Shown in pieces: positions 12,201-23,155 of a stretch of DNA of 64,000 nt. Below the pieces are notes generated by a model that was not told the origin of the DNA, ran no database searches, and worked only from the letters and a program-made list of their open reading frames with translations. Origin of the DNA: Siphonodentalium dalli (Eukaryota > Mollusca > Scaphopoda > Gadilida > Siphonodentaliidae); the NCBI GenBank assembly GCA_032622095.1, contig CP136061.1:90809845-90873844 (forward strand). The letters are read 5' to 3'. Each line of letters starts with the position of its first letter. Positions within the stretch are counted from its first letter, which is position 1. The position numbers and the translations under genes were made by a program.

Positions 12201-13656
12201 GCATATATAAGAGAATGCATTGGCACAGGGCCGTTCTGTTGGGTAAAGGGTTAAGATTCATGCAGCAAAACTTTCACTGCAGACACTTCTCGAGAATGTT
12301 TATGGGACGCTTTATTCTTGACGTGTTTTGCTAGTAAGAACACCAAATCCCTATACTGTAACTCGAATAAAGACATCTTTCCAAACATACCGTACATCGA
12401 TAAAGTAAAACGTAATGCGGGCAGGATTAACTCCGACGCGGGCAAAAATCATGCCCACAATGGGGTTTACTCCAACATCGTGGAGTGTCTCAATGCAATT
12501 GTCAATATTTTCCTACTGAAATGCAACAAATTCCAATGTAAATGTAGATTTAGTTTCCTAAATTATCTGTATCAATGGAACGTTGACAAAGTTGTCCAAA
12601 TTTATCACCACGCACTCATCTTGGAGCTGAAAACACACAAAATTGAAACATGGAAGCTTATTCTCACACTTCATCGAGCATTTCGTTACTTTATGGAGCT
12701 TTATTCGTCGAACTGTTGACATTGAAGCTGGGTTCATCATGCACCTCGTGAATCCTGAGTTGCGTCCGAAGAAAAACAAGTAATAAAAAAATTTCCCTCA
12801 AAACAATCCTACCTGTACTATTCACTCGTGTCCGCAACGGGGTTTACTCAATAGTTGCCCGCATCGGGTATTATAGGATGACCAGCGTGTTCAGTGGCCG
12901 GTCCATAATGAAACTGGTGGGCCGATAATTCAATTTTCGCTCAATATTGGCCCGCCACCCACCACTTTATCGATAACTGGCGGAGGCCATGCACGTAACA
13001 ACTGAAACAAATCTCCACAGAAGGTACATCGTCTGGATCACACCCAATGTTTCGTTTGTAAACAACAACTGATAAAATGGTATTGACTGAATATTTGACT
13101 AATTTTCAGAAAAAAATCACATGTATTAGACATGACAATTTTGGGTCATTGTACATACGTGGTAATACTAGTAATAACATGCTATTGAGGTTCCATCCTA
13201 CTATGCCCCTCGACTTCGTATGTGGCCTCTGGTATGATCTTGATAATCATCTCTGTCTGGTCGCCAATAAACCGTAATGTCCTAATATGATAACATATAA
13301 CGGGCATCAATAAACAGACTAGATACGTACTTGTTATCATTAAATATACGATTCTTTTGCAGAACTAAGAGTTAAAAACATTGCACATTGTCTGAAGGAT
13401 TCGGGCAAAGGTAGACTGAATATGAATCCCAATTTGCGCTCTGGTTTTTATCAAAACACCCACCAAATAGACAATTACAAGTACATTTAGTTTGGGAGAT
13501 TCCACTCGGTAATAGAAGGGTTATTCTTGAATATTCAGCCGGTAGAATAATTGACATTTTGGAATTGGACATCTACATTAGAGACCCGAAGTTTGTTCGA
13601 TTTAGTGAGGACAACATTATATACATATACATACAGTTTCGTTGAAGCATATTTAC
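9286..13656 (-). other. Receptor intron splitting the GPS motif
   Basis: A 4.4-kb intron between the two GPS exons. It contains the TTAA-flanked palindromic MITE at 11,871-12,250. The longest open frames (12,318-12,719 plus and 12,558-12,779 minus) overlap each other, have low-complexity AT-driven composition and match no family that I know. From 9,425 to 9,707 the phrase 'acctgaatag' recurs inverted as 'ctattcaggt', possibly the ends of an old element. Confidence 0.5.
11871..12250. mobile_element. 380-bp piggyBac-like MITE with nested palindromes
   Basis: The ends are inverted (CCCTTTACCCAACA at 11,871 against TGTTGGGTAAAGGG ending at 12,250) and are flanked directly by TTAA on both sides (11,867-11,870 and 12,251-12,254). 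TTAA targets and CCC-starting termini are typical of piggyBac. Inside, 12,004-12,079 and 12,155-12,230 are inverted copies, and each copy is itself a palindrome built on 'ccaatgcattctcttata' and 'tatgcgag'. The piggyBac label rests only on the termini. Confidence 0.8.
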
Positions 13657-13703
13657 CTGTTATCGAATTTCCAGTAAACACATGTCGCATCAATGTGGTC
13701 TTT
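13657..13703 (-). CDS. Adhesion GPCR exon: first half of GPS motif
   Basis: A 47-bp exon that encodes KDHIDATCVYWKFDN. The CVYW is the first conserved Cys and Trp pair of the GPS. The acceptor 'ctgtcattttcacag' above 13,703 and the donor GTAAAT below 13,657 are both good. It enters in phase 0 after the FPHLQ exon and leaves with AG, which with the T of the next exon makes Ser. Together the two exons hold all four GPS cysteines and both tryptophans. Confidence 0.92.
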
Positions 13704-16098
13704 CTGTGAAAATGACAGTTTGAGATGTCAAGCAGCTTAGCGAGATAGACATAACACAAATTGTATCGATCCAATTAAAATGGATTATAAATGGCATGTG
13801 AAATGCCAGTGGAAGAAGATAATTCTTTTTTCAATTAATGGTGTATAATAATGATTGTCATGGCGTTGCAACTTGCAAATACAGACTAGTATCGTTAACT
13901 ATGCAGATACTGATGCATACATTCAATATTTAATCAATTCGGTTTTCTATATCCGTGTGTTTGTTAGTTGAAACAATATGGTGCGAGAGACCTTTACACT
14001 GGGATGTTGTTTTATATGTTGGTGAGTTAGTTGACACCTTATAGTGCCAGAGACCTTTACAATGGGGTTATGTGGAATACGAATCTTCGTATAACTTATA
14101 GGCTGTAACGAATCTTCATGAATTCCATGTATCGCGATACACTTTCAACACTATCAAACGATGCGCATATCGTAGCGTGTCACGTGTATCGCGATACAGG
14201 AAATCAAGTCAATCCTCAAGATGGGCATTTGTAAATGAGCAAAACCTGCAACTGTCTCTAAAGTTGACATGTCTATTTGACTCATCTAGCTAACCATTAA
14301 ACTGCATATTAGTTTAAAATGAACTATGTCGCCAGTTATAAACATGTTAGTTATGACATTTAAGGTGGATTTCATTTGAGAACACTACTGTATCGTGATA
14401 TGTATCGTATCGTTGACTATGCATCGGGATTCGTATCGTATAATGTACGAGTGTGTCATTACATCCCTAATAATTTGAATACATTTTACATGAGTTTCGT
14501 GGAATTTGTTGTGACAGCTAGATATTGACATTCTTGTAACTCGCTAACTAACTGAAGTTGTTCATTTTCCCTTATTTCTGAGAAACTATTTTTGTCGGTA
14601 CTAGCCACATCGGTTAAAATTATATGTTAGTTTTAAAAACTATCCCTTCAGATTGTTCTCATCATAGTTATGATTTCATATTCTTAGTCTTATAGTATGT
14701 TATGATATTATTTTGTATCTATAGACAGCGACCATAATGACATAATTAACTGATGCATCATTAGAATCAGGGCTGCAAACGAACTTCAAGTCATTTCCAT
14801 CCGAACGAGATAACGTTTAGCACATTCAGTCTGCGCTTGCACACATCCAAATTACCTGCGTTTTGCATAACTCTAGGCAAAAATCGCTAGATAACTATCT
14901 GGATCTATCCGACAGCTTGAATTTCAAATATTGAGGATATCTAATGAGTCGCCATTCTATACGGAATTAATCGAATTTAGTGGACGAGGTTAATCAATTT
15001 GGTAGAGAATTGTGACCAATGTGGAACCCATTTTTATCACATAGTCACATATTAGCAATGAAAAACGACTCGAAACGGCTGGTGTTAAGATCATTAATAT
15101 TGATTTCCATATCACGAAGAGGATGCAAAGACACCTTCATGAAAAAAATATAGTTCCATTTTAAATGGCTAAATTGTTCAACCACCTTATCACCCCCGTT
15201 TATCACACCGTCAACACTAAATAACCCAACACAAATCCAATACATTTATATTCTAATTAACATAATAATAAAGTTCCGGATTTGACATCGACATCACTGC
15301 GCTAATACACGTGTGTCTTGTACTAAAATTATGAGGCCTGGTTTAGGGAATATGAATAAATCATCCGCATCTTCAGTGTATATATAATATAGAATATGAA
15401 AAGTTATTGTCCCTTTTGGCATTAAAATCTGTTATAATAATTAATAATTTCAGACAAAGGTGCAATCACTAAATAGCGCGTATATAGAGGGAATCTTCCT
15501 TTTCTCATAATGCCGAGTAATATTTTAATGGCGTGAATGCAACCTGGTCCAAGAAAGCAGGGAGTAATCAACTGGGAATACGCCACCCATAGTGTTCAGC
15601 TATATCGGTTAGCTGTCATGTTTGATAAGGACAATGGCCTGGAACTCATCTCACTCTAATTATTCATTGGTGAACATGCATGGCATGAACATTCTCAAAT
15701 ATAGAAAGTTATTTATAGATGGCAGTTTTTCTAAAACAATATTCCTCTCACGATCTTCAGATAAGATATCATGGATATACAAAAAGCACTTTTGAAAAAG
15801 TTCTAATTTATAGACGTTCTTGGTTGCTGAACGCACCAAAATTTTAAATAGTTTGATGCCATAAAATTATCGAAAATGGGGTTTATAATTTCTAACGGTT
15901 TGATGGTTCTTACATATGATGTCTCAATATTATTGTTTCTACAAATTTCTAACAGGAATTCGAGACATATTTGAAACAATCTATTCCGACATATCAGGAA
16001 ATTAAGGAAAACAGTTCGGCTGGTCGTTAACACTCCTGCTTCAGATAACAAATTCAGAATTTATCGTCCATGAATTATACATTGTTGGAATACCTCAC
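13704..16098 (-). other. Receptor intron within the end of the GAIN domain
   Basis: A 2.4-kb intron. It holds a hAT-like MITE (14,100-14,468) and, just before it, a short two-copy repeat of 'gagacctttaca' phrases (13,985-14,065). The remainder is AT-rich with no supported gene. Confidence 0.5.
14100..14468. mobile_element. MITE with AGGCTGTAACG / TTACATCCCT ends, hAT-like
   Basis: The left end AGGCTGTAACGAATC and the reverse complement of the right end AGGGATGTAATGACAC resemble each other and the ends of many hAT-derived MITEs. The interior has repeated 'tgtatcgcgatac' and 'cgtatcgt' palindromic phrases in both orientations. I found no convincing 8-bp target duplication, so the class is tentative. 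Confidence 0.6.
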
Positions 16099-16271
16099 CT
16101 GCAAATGGGGAAAACGAATGACGAATGGAGGGTGAAGTTTCATCGTAATATTTGGTATCACAGAAACGGCCAATACTTGAGAGTTGACACCGACATCGTC
16201 ATCCACGTTTGAGGGAACATCAACTCTACAAATAGGTATTATTTCTTCAACAGTTTGTGAAATCATATAAG
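16099..16271 (-). CDS. Adhesion GPCR exon: GAIN subdomain B
   Basis: The translation runs YMISQTVEEIIPICRVDV, then VGVNSQVLAVSVIPN and PPFVIRFPHLQ. The N-S-x-V-x-x-x-S-V block and the P-x-V-I-x-F-x-H strand are conserved in GAIN domains immediately before the GPS. Of two possible acceptors, 'gcatgtttccag' (exon start 16,271) is preferred, because it enters in phase 1 and completes the codon left open by the exon at 18.6 kb; the other AG (start 16,285) would not. The donor is CAG|GTGAGG. It leaves in phase 0 into the CVYW exon. Length 173 bp. Confidence 0.88.
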
Positions 16272-17173
16272 CTGGAAACATGCATCTGTACAAACATGTT
16301 TCACTTATGTATATGTTTTAGTGTAAAATTAGATGAAACGTTATTCATTATCGTGCGGGTCCCAGTGACCACACGACAATCAAATTATGGAGCGAAGTAT
16401 CGGGATCTCCTTCAAAAGTTATGAAATAATTTTATAGGTTAACCAATACAGGTAAGTGGATGCCCGGCAAGGTATCACATCCGCCCGGGTCAACGAAAAT
16501 CACACCTAGCCCTCCGGAATGACAATAAAGAGTCAGAATGGAGCACTGGCTGACGAACCTTACGGCCATTCCGTTTGTCAACAAAAGCCTTTCCGTTTGT
16601 CAACAAAAGTAGAGTGAAAGAAATAATGGCTTACAACCTATCCGTCATATAATTTCCCCACATAATGAAGGTGGTGCACAAATGTATGGATGTCAAAAGA
16701 AATGGGAGGCTGTCTGTTAGGCATATTACAGAATATTCGAGGCTAAATATGATGATGACCAAGGTCCCAATTTCTCGCAGACAAATTGCTCCTCGTTATG
16801 ATGACATGAATTTTGAGGTGGAAGCTGGATCCTGGAGTGGTTTATTGGAATTTTGAAAATAGTTTTAGAATGTACCACACAAAAGCAAGATTTCATTTAT
16901 TGCCAAAAGTAGAATTAATAATTTTTTTTAAAACTACTCCCAATGAGTTAAAAAGATGCCAAAATGTTTTGATAAGATCATCATCAGTTGCATATTGGTG
17001 ACTATATACCATGCTAAGCGCATGTCACATAGCGAATTATCGGGGTCTCCATACAAACAGTTCTGAAATAATCCCATTGGTGACACGTCATATGACTGAC
17101 AGACAACAATGTGCGGTTACATGATACATCGCAGACACACTGGCCGTATCGTGCATGTTTTTGTAAGTAAGGG

Positions 17174-17264
17174 TTGGAGCACAAGAATTGTTCTTTACCA
17201 GAATCAATCGAGTCGAAGATGAGATTTATTCTGGTAAAGAACCATTCGCGTGCTCTGACCGACT
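17174..17264. repeat. Hairpin with ~40-bp arms
   Basis: The sequence from 'gagcacaagaattgttcttt' is followed, after a short centre, by its approximate reverse complement ending 'ggtaaagaaccattcgcgtgctc'. The 'ttctttaccagaat' core matches exactly between arms. It could be the remains of a foldback element. Confidence 0.7.
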
Positions 17265-17612
17265 TAGAGCACAATTGATCCCACATAATGCAATCAACTG
17301 GAAATGTGCCGTTGGGCGTGTTTTTACCACTACGCACAATCCGTACGTTGTCCGCGATTGGACAGAACCGCCTGTTAGCCAAATGAACTGATCGCCGTTG
17401 AATGTGAATAGATATGTCCGAAACAACACGGACTGGTCCCACTTTGAAGCGCCCGTGCGATTTCTTTGTTATGAGTTGCGTGTGCCTAACAATGGGATAA
17501 TCACTGAACTATTCCTTCGCCAGCCTTGGGAATTGGTGTGTTTTACCAAAAATCAGGGAACGATTGTAACAATGGGATTGTGCTCTAATGACATTTAGAC
17601 TTTGCTTGCGTT

Positions 17613-17730
17613 GACCAAAGTATAATTTGTTTGAATAAGATAACATACATTGGCAGCATTACTCTATCTAGACCAAAGTATAATTCAGTTTAATAAGATA
17701 ACATACACTGGTAGTATTACCCTATCTAGA
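17613..17730. repeat. Two-copy 58-bp tandem repeat
   Basis: The phrases 'gaccaaagtataatt', 'aataagataacatacat' and 'tctatctaga' appear twice, with starts at 17,613 and 17,671. Confidence 0.85.
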
Positions 17731-17953
17731 CGCAAATCATGATGGCCAGAGGCGAAAGTGTATATGAACAACAATCATTCTCATTCTGCCTAACACTGCC
17801 AAATATAAGCGACTTACTTTGGGATGATGAAATCCAAGTTCCTATAGAAGATTGCACTGAAGAAAAAATCTCTTTCACCTAGAACATTATGAATACTATA
17901 TATTTACACAATAATAACTCATATTTAGAGACGTGTCTTGACCACCCGCGGTG

Positions 17954-18178
17954 TCAGTTAACTACATTTAGTATTACTGGTATTTGCCCGATAGTTAACT
18001 ACATTTAGAATTCCTGGTATTTACCCGACAGTTAACTACATTTAGTATTCTTGGTATTTACCCGACAGTTAACTATATTTAGTATTCCTGGTATTTGTCC
18101 GACAGTTAACTATATTTAGTATTCCTGGTATTTGCCCGACAGTTAACTACATTTAGTATTCTTGGTATTTGCCTGATG
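17954..18178. repeat. 37-bp minisatellite, six copies
   Basis: The word GTTAAC recurs at 17,957, 17,994, 18,031, 18,068, 18,105 and 18,142, exactly 37 bp apart, each followed by 'tacatttagtatt' and 'ctggtatttgcccga' with few changes. There are no spacers between units, so this is a tandem repeat and not a CRISPR array. Confidence 0.95.
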
Positions 18179-18607
18179 AAATCAGATGATATAGACGCAA
18201 TGTCATAATGGAAAATAATTAGGCAAGTGCTGATGCTTCGTTAACACGAGTCACGCATTTCGTTGTGACATAATGTGCGGGGTACAGTTTTCACTACGAA
18301 TAATGTGGATGATCGTATGTAACATATGTAACATGCGGTTCAGATGAATGTTTTTATTCTAGAGAGCACTCGTTCAAAATCGGGAGTATGATACCTACTT
18401 TATCCAGTTGCGAGTTGAAAACAATAGTTAATGGAACTAAAAGTATGAATGCTAATTATCAAACGTTCGAATTTCAAAGACTTATTCGCTTTGATATATA
18501 TATCAGAGATTCGAAATTTTCATATGAAATATGAGAACATTGTCCAGTGGCAGATCATTTCCTGTGATAACATGTGTGTTCATATAGTAGCTTATACATG
18601 TTCTTAC

Positions 18608-18745
18608 TTCCATAAATGTTCACTAGAGATGACTTCTCTATTCGCAGGGAACCGGCTTCAGTTTCCATCCATCTTGGAAGAGTTCCATTCTTTGGTAGTT
18701 CAGGGAATTTGATAGTGCTTGCCTTTGTCCGTTTTACTTGGAGAA
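18608..18745 (-). CDS. Adhesion GPCR exon: GAIN domain, middle
   Basis: The exon encodes LQVKRTKASTIKFPELP, then a segment with WMETEAGSLRIEKSSLV ending NIYG. The L-Q-V and the I-x-F-P strand are usual in GAIN domains between the helical and sheet parts. The acceptor is 'cactgtacag' above 18,745, and the donor is GTAAGA below 18,608. It enters in phase 1 and leaves in phase 1; both ends fit the neighbouring exons. A possible N-glycosylation site is N-G-T. Length 138 bp. Confidence 0.88.
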
Positions 18746-19412
18746 CTGTACAGTGAAATATTTTAGAATTGACAATTGTGCTGTGTATATATATCAAAGC
18801 AGAAGGTTCAGTTTTTCCCACTTGGAAGACAAGTCTGCAAAGCAAATATTATTTCAACCACTTCAGAATTGCAAGTTGGTGATATTTTGTAATTTATTCA
18901 GTGGTGTCCATGTTAACCATTTCTATACTAAAGCATCACTGGTGACTAGTTATACCATAGGAAATGTTCAGATAATAAGTTTAACAAAAGACCATAGTGT
19001 TGAACTTTTTAACTGAACATTTCCCTCAATATATTGGGTTCTTTCTACACTTTTATTATCAGTCGTGTGCTCACATTACCTGTACATCCCTCCAAAATCA
19101 GTAGTAGACATTTCCCGTGTACCCGTTTTAACTTGTTGGGAGAATCCATTTAGTATAAAAAAGGGTTAAGGTAGAATAAGTACAATATCCTCCTCTCCCA
19201 CATTTGAGTATTTTTGATGTGATTTAGACCATTATTTAGTGAATTTACCTATGTTTGATGTGATTTAGAACCTTATTGAGTACATTTACCTATGTTTGAT
19301 GTGATCTAGAGCCTTATTGAGTAAATTTACCTATGTTTGATGTGATTTAGAACCTTGTTGAGTGAATTTACCTATGTTTGATGTGATTTACAACCTTATT
19401 GAGTGCATTTAC
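18746..19412 (-). other. Receptor intron with splice-donor minisatellite
   Basis: A 667-bp intron. Its 5' half (19,211-19,412) is a 41-bp tandem repeat described separately. The plus-strand open stretch 18,738-19,016 has no domain and is mostly intron sequence. Confidence 0.6.
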
Positions 19413-19431
19413 CTATGTTTGATGTGATGAT
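19211..19431. repeat. 41-bp minisatellite that contains copies of the exon end and its 5' splice site
   Basis: On plus, 'acctatgtttgatgtgat' starts at 19,247, 19,288, 19,329, 19,370 and 19,411, all exactly 41 bp apart. The last copy is the real 3' end and donor of the receptor exon 19,413-19,521; on minus it reads ATCAAACATAG|GTAAAT. The four upstream-numbered copies (downstream in the transcript) keep the same junction, so the intron begins with a ladder of five identical-looking donors. Confidence 0.95.
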
Positions 19432-19521
19432 AGATTGGACTCCATCCTCCGTAGTTAGTGTCTTACTAATTGCTCTTCCAAATCGCTCCACGGATTTCAT
19501 CACCGAGGCAACGTGTTTGTC
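19413..19521 (-). CDS. Adhesion GPCR exon: GAIN helical subdomain A, last helix
   Basis: The translation begins DKHVASVMKSVERFGRAIS and ends GVQSIITSNI. It matches the family pattern L-x-x-x-E-x-F-x-x-x-I followed by I-x-T-x-N-I, which is the last helix of GAIN subdomain A and the first strand of B. The acceptor is 'ctctatattcag' above 19,521. The donor GTAAAT is the terminal copy of the 41-bp repeat. It enters in phase 0 and leaves with a single G, which the next exon completes to Val. Length 109 bp. Confidence 0.88.
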
Positions 19522-20176
19522 CTGAATATAGAGCCGGGACAAAAGTGTTAAGATGCTAAAGTTCAGATGCATGCGAACAGTGTGTTCAGACGGACACGTT
19601 CCTCAACCCTTTGTTTACTAAATAATCATAATTGACGAGGTAATTGAACATTTCCCACCAATGAATAGTTATTCTTCTGCACTTGTAGCATCTGTCGTCT
19701 GCTCATTTCCCAAACGCCACTCCAGATGAATAATAAACCATTCCAATGTATACTGTTGCAACTGATTGGATAATCCATTTGGTAAGAAAGTGTTACTGGC
19801 CATTATTTCTGAACGTTGCTGTCAAAAGTTGACTGTTTTTTCGTAAATTAATTTGTGATATACGCGCACGCACTTTGGTATTACACGCACGCTTTAAAAA
19901 CCGAGGATAGGTATTCCACCTTCAGCTATTACCTATATCTGTCTTGGTCAAAACAATACACTAAGTAATGGTAAAATCTATTTTGTTTATGAAAAATAAT
20001 GAAATATCCCTTAACTTTAAATCAGTTACTAAATAAAGTTATCTACTTGACATTTGCAAGGTTCGATAATTCTGCTCTTATGATTCGTATTTTGTTATAT
20101 ACACAATTTCTCTGCTCTGCAATATAAGGTGACAGTTAGAACTTATATCGAAAATGACAACATATTATTGAAATAC
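19522..20176 (-). other. Receptor intron, unremarkable
   Basis: A 655-bp AT-rich intron with no repeat or gene that I can name. Confidence 0.6.
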
Positions 20177-20248
20177 CTTTTTATTGATGACCTGCCAGTT
20201 ATCATTGTTCTCTTTGTCTATAGTATTACTAGCAGCTTGTAGAAATGC
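20177..20248 (-). CDS. Adhesion GPCR exon: GAIN helical subdomain A
   Basis: A 72-bp exon, exactly 24 codons, that encodes AFLQAASNTIDKENNDNWQ and then VINKK. The pattern (hydrophobic)-x-x-x-S-N-x-(I/L)-D-x-x-N-x-x-x-W is a conserved helix pair in GAIN subdomain A. The acceptor 'ctactgtttcag' and the donor AAG|GTATTT are good. It enters and leaves in phase 0, consistent with both neighbours. Being a whole number of codons, it could be skipped without a frameshift. Confidence 0.87.
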
Positions 20249-20705
20249 CTGAAACAGTAGGTATGATGCATGCCAATAGTTATTTCAGTTCGTTTAGAAC
20301 GAATGGTCACCAGGCTTATAACTAGTACATTATAAAATGGTGACCTGGCTCGAGGGCAACATTGCGGATTGTATCCCCGAGGACATTGGTTCCAAGGGCA
20401 ACGTTGCACTCAAGCCAGGACACCATTGTTTTTATTATACCGAGTAACCATGTCAGCAGTTCTGAAATTGCGGAAGTAGTCTAAATCGTGACGATTTGGG
20501 GTTTCCGGTTTGCATGTCACGGTCAAAAGACGTCATAAAGTTTCGTTCGGGTGCTTCCGTGAACATGTTGTGGGCTCTTTCGGTCGGAGCGGTAAACATT
20601 TCAAAAAATGGTGACCGGCAATGTTTCATTGTCGGGAAACATTGCAAATTGTAAAATCACACCCTATGGGAAATTAGCATAGCCTTTTAATATGAGGTAT
20701 AACTA

Positions 20706-23155
20706 GTGGTCAGATTCCATGGAATCAGATATACTTCCGTGGTATCCCATCCCATCCCATGTGAGTGTTATGCGTTTGTGTGTGTTCCTCTTTATGCGAA
20801 TGCAAATTGGTGCCTTATGATCCGGTGGTGCACTTGCATTGTCAATTCTAAATCTATTATCTATTTTGGAAGATATGTATGTGTGTGTGTGTGAGGGTGC
20901 GTGTGTGAGGGAGGGTGTGTGTGTGTGTGTGATCGCGATGAACTCGAAAACGGCCGAACCGATTTCGATGAACCTTGGTATGTGGAGGTACTTTCGGCCG
21001 AGGAGTGTCATAGGCATATTAATTTGCCCGTGTGACGTGACCTTGAAATCGGGTCATTTCAAGGTCAAACGCCCGAATATCACGGGATTTCGATTAAAAT
21101 TAGTGTCTAGTTATACTTTAGTATGGGGAGTCTCATAAGCCTATTCATTTGCCCGTGCGACGTAACCTTGAAGGTCAAATCGCGAATTTTGATGGGATTT
21201 CCATGAAATTTGATCCCGACCCGACCTTGACCTTCAAAGTGATCACTTCAAGGTCAAATCGGGTAAAACAGGATGGATTTCGACGGGTACTTCTGTCGGG
21301 TACTTTTGTCCGGGCAGTGTTTTGGACGGGTCAAATCGTGACTCCACCTGACATTGACCTTCAAAATGGACAATTCAAGGTCAAATCGCGCAATTCGCCG
21401 AAAAGCAAAGGGGAAAGAGCTCGGTCGAAGTCGGGTCCACATGTCAGTTTAATATATATTTTGGGACTTCTGTCTGTCTGTTTGTTTGTCTGTTAGCTAT
21501 GACTGGGAAAACTGCTGGACGGATTTTGACAAAATTTGATAAATATGGGTACTTTTATTCATGGAGTGTTTTGGATGGGTCAAATCGTGACCCCCGACCT
21601 GACCTTGGCCTTCAAAAAGGTAAATCCAAGGTCAAATCGGGCAAAACAGACTGATTTCAACGAAATTTGATACCTAGGGGTACTTTTGTCCGGGGAGTCT
21701 TTTGGGTGGGTCAAATTGTGGCCCCGACCTAACATTGACCTTCGAAATGGTCAGTTCAATGTCAAATCGGGTAAAACGAACGGATTTCGAAAAAAAATTG
21801 ATACATAGGGAAACGTTTGTCCGGGGAGTGTTTGGACAGGTCAAATCGTAACAATAGGTTACTTTTATAGTAGAGCGGACATACCTATATAGTATATCGG
21901 TGAGCATGTTCATGCATTTGCCTTGCTTTTAGACAACTCCGTTTGAATTTGCGTCATGAAGAGAGGGTTTGAGTATTATATATCACCCGTTACAACGTTA
22001 TACGCTACCAGGGTTAAACCGTCCAATCTAAATCTTTAAAAAGCGTACTAATCTTGCGTTTAGATACTACTTATCACATCCACTCGTCGAAAAGTTTTTA
22101 TCTCAATATCTGATTTCCGGAGTAATTTTCCCCATTTGATCTTCGGTGGAATTTGCCAAATCTGAACCCACCCGACACAAACACTCCCTTGAGCAGGTTG
22201 CGTTTATAGTATAGCGGTCAAGTTTAGTAGGCGTACCTACAGTATACCGGCTTACATGTTCCTGCGTGAAACTCGCTCCTACATTAGCCCATTTGGATTT
22301 GGGGCTAAAAATCGGTTAGTGATAGACTACATAAGTATACACATTTATGATATATAGTGTTGTCACGAGTAAACCGTTCCATCTGAAAATTAGAAAATCG
22401 CCCTCTAGATGCGCGTGAACACTAGCCATCAGATGTACTCGTTAAAAAAAATTATCTCGATGTTTGAATTCCCCCCCTTTGCAATTTTCGTGGAATTTTC
22501 CTAATGTCTCAACCCACCCTGACACGCATTCTCCGTTGGGCATGTTACATTTACAGTATAGCCGTCAAACTTCTGGGACGTATATAAAGTATGTCAACGT
22601 ACCTGCTACGACATCATCTTGCTCTTTAATCAGCCGGTTTGGATTTGGCGGGAAAAATAGTTGCAATATTTCCGTACCCCGTAACACGGAAAGTCCTGGG
22701 TAAAAACATGTTTAAGCGATACATTCGAGTACGAATCTCTCGTCCAATTCGGAATATGCTATAAAAAATTTAGAGCTCTGTACTTATAAAAAAAAAAAAA
22801 AAAAAAACCACTTGATTTATTCATCCTGGTTTGTAGTGTGTCCCTATTTATGGGCAGTAACTCTTCAGGCAAAGCGCGGACACAAGTTTTTATGCCCGTG
22901 GGCAGTAGTGCACATCGAGACGTGCATACGGTCTAATTTTCGATGCTCTGCTTCTTATAATTTCCGAGATAATAAAATGACATTTTTTCAAATAAAGGGA
23001 AATAACTCCTCGGTGAAAGCGCGAACAAAATCGTTATGGGCCATAGGCATAGAACTCATGTACCCCAACCTACTTACCAAGTTGTAGTGTCCTACTTCTT
23101 GTACTTTTCGAGTAATAGTGATTACAAAAGTGTCAAGTATAATAATAATGAAAAA
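20706..23155. repeat. Compound dispersed repeat, copy 1
   Basis: It starts with 'ggtcagattccatggaatca', runs through a (TG)n tract at 20,878-20,930, the phrase 'gatttcgatgaaccttgg', several 'ccttgaaatcgggtcatttc' steps, a TCTGTCTGTTTG tract at 21,470, a 21-base A run at 22,787 and a 'gggcagtaactcttcaggc' module near 22,852. It ends with (TAA)n before the next copy. The open frames that cross it are not supported as genes. Confidence 0.8.

Larger units (their letters stand above)
16272..18607 (-). other. Receptor intron in the GAIN domain
   Basis: A 2.3-kb intron. Contents: a duplicated 'cctttccgtttgtcaacaaa' phrase (16,578-16,610), a hairpin with about 40-bp arms (17,174-17,264), a two-copy 58-bp repeat (17,613-17,730) and a 37-bp minisatellite (17,954-18,178). 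The 142-residue minus frame at 17,014-17,442 crosses the hairpin and shows no domain. Confidence 0.5.

Noticed and set aside
12318-12719. 133-residue plus frame as a gene
   Set aside because: AT-driven composition, no domain, no splice or promoter support, and an overlapping minus frame of comparable quality.
17014-17442. 142-residue minus frame as a gene
   Set aside because: It crosses a hairpin, has no recognisable domain and lies in a receptor intron; overlapping frames of similar length exist on the other strand.
17954-18178. CRISPR-like array of 37-bp repeats
   Set aside because: Units abut with no spacers and the genome is eukaryotic; it is a minisatellite.
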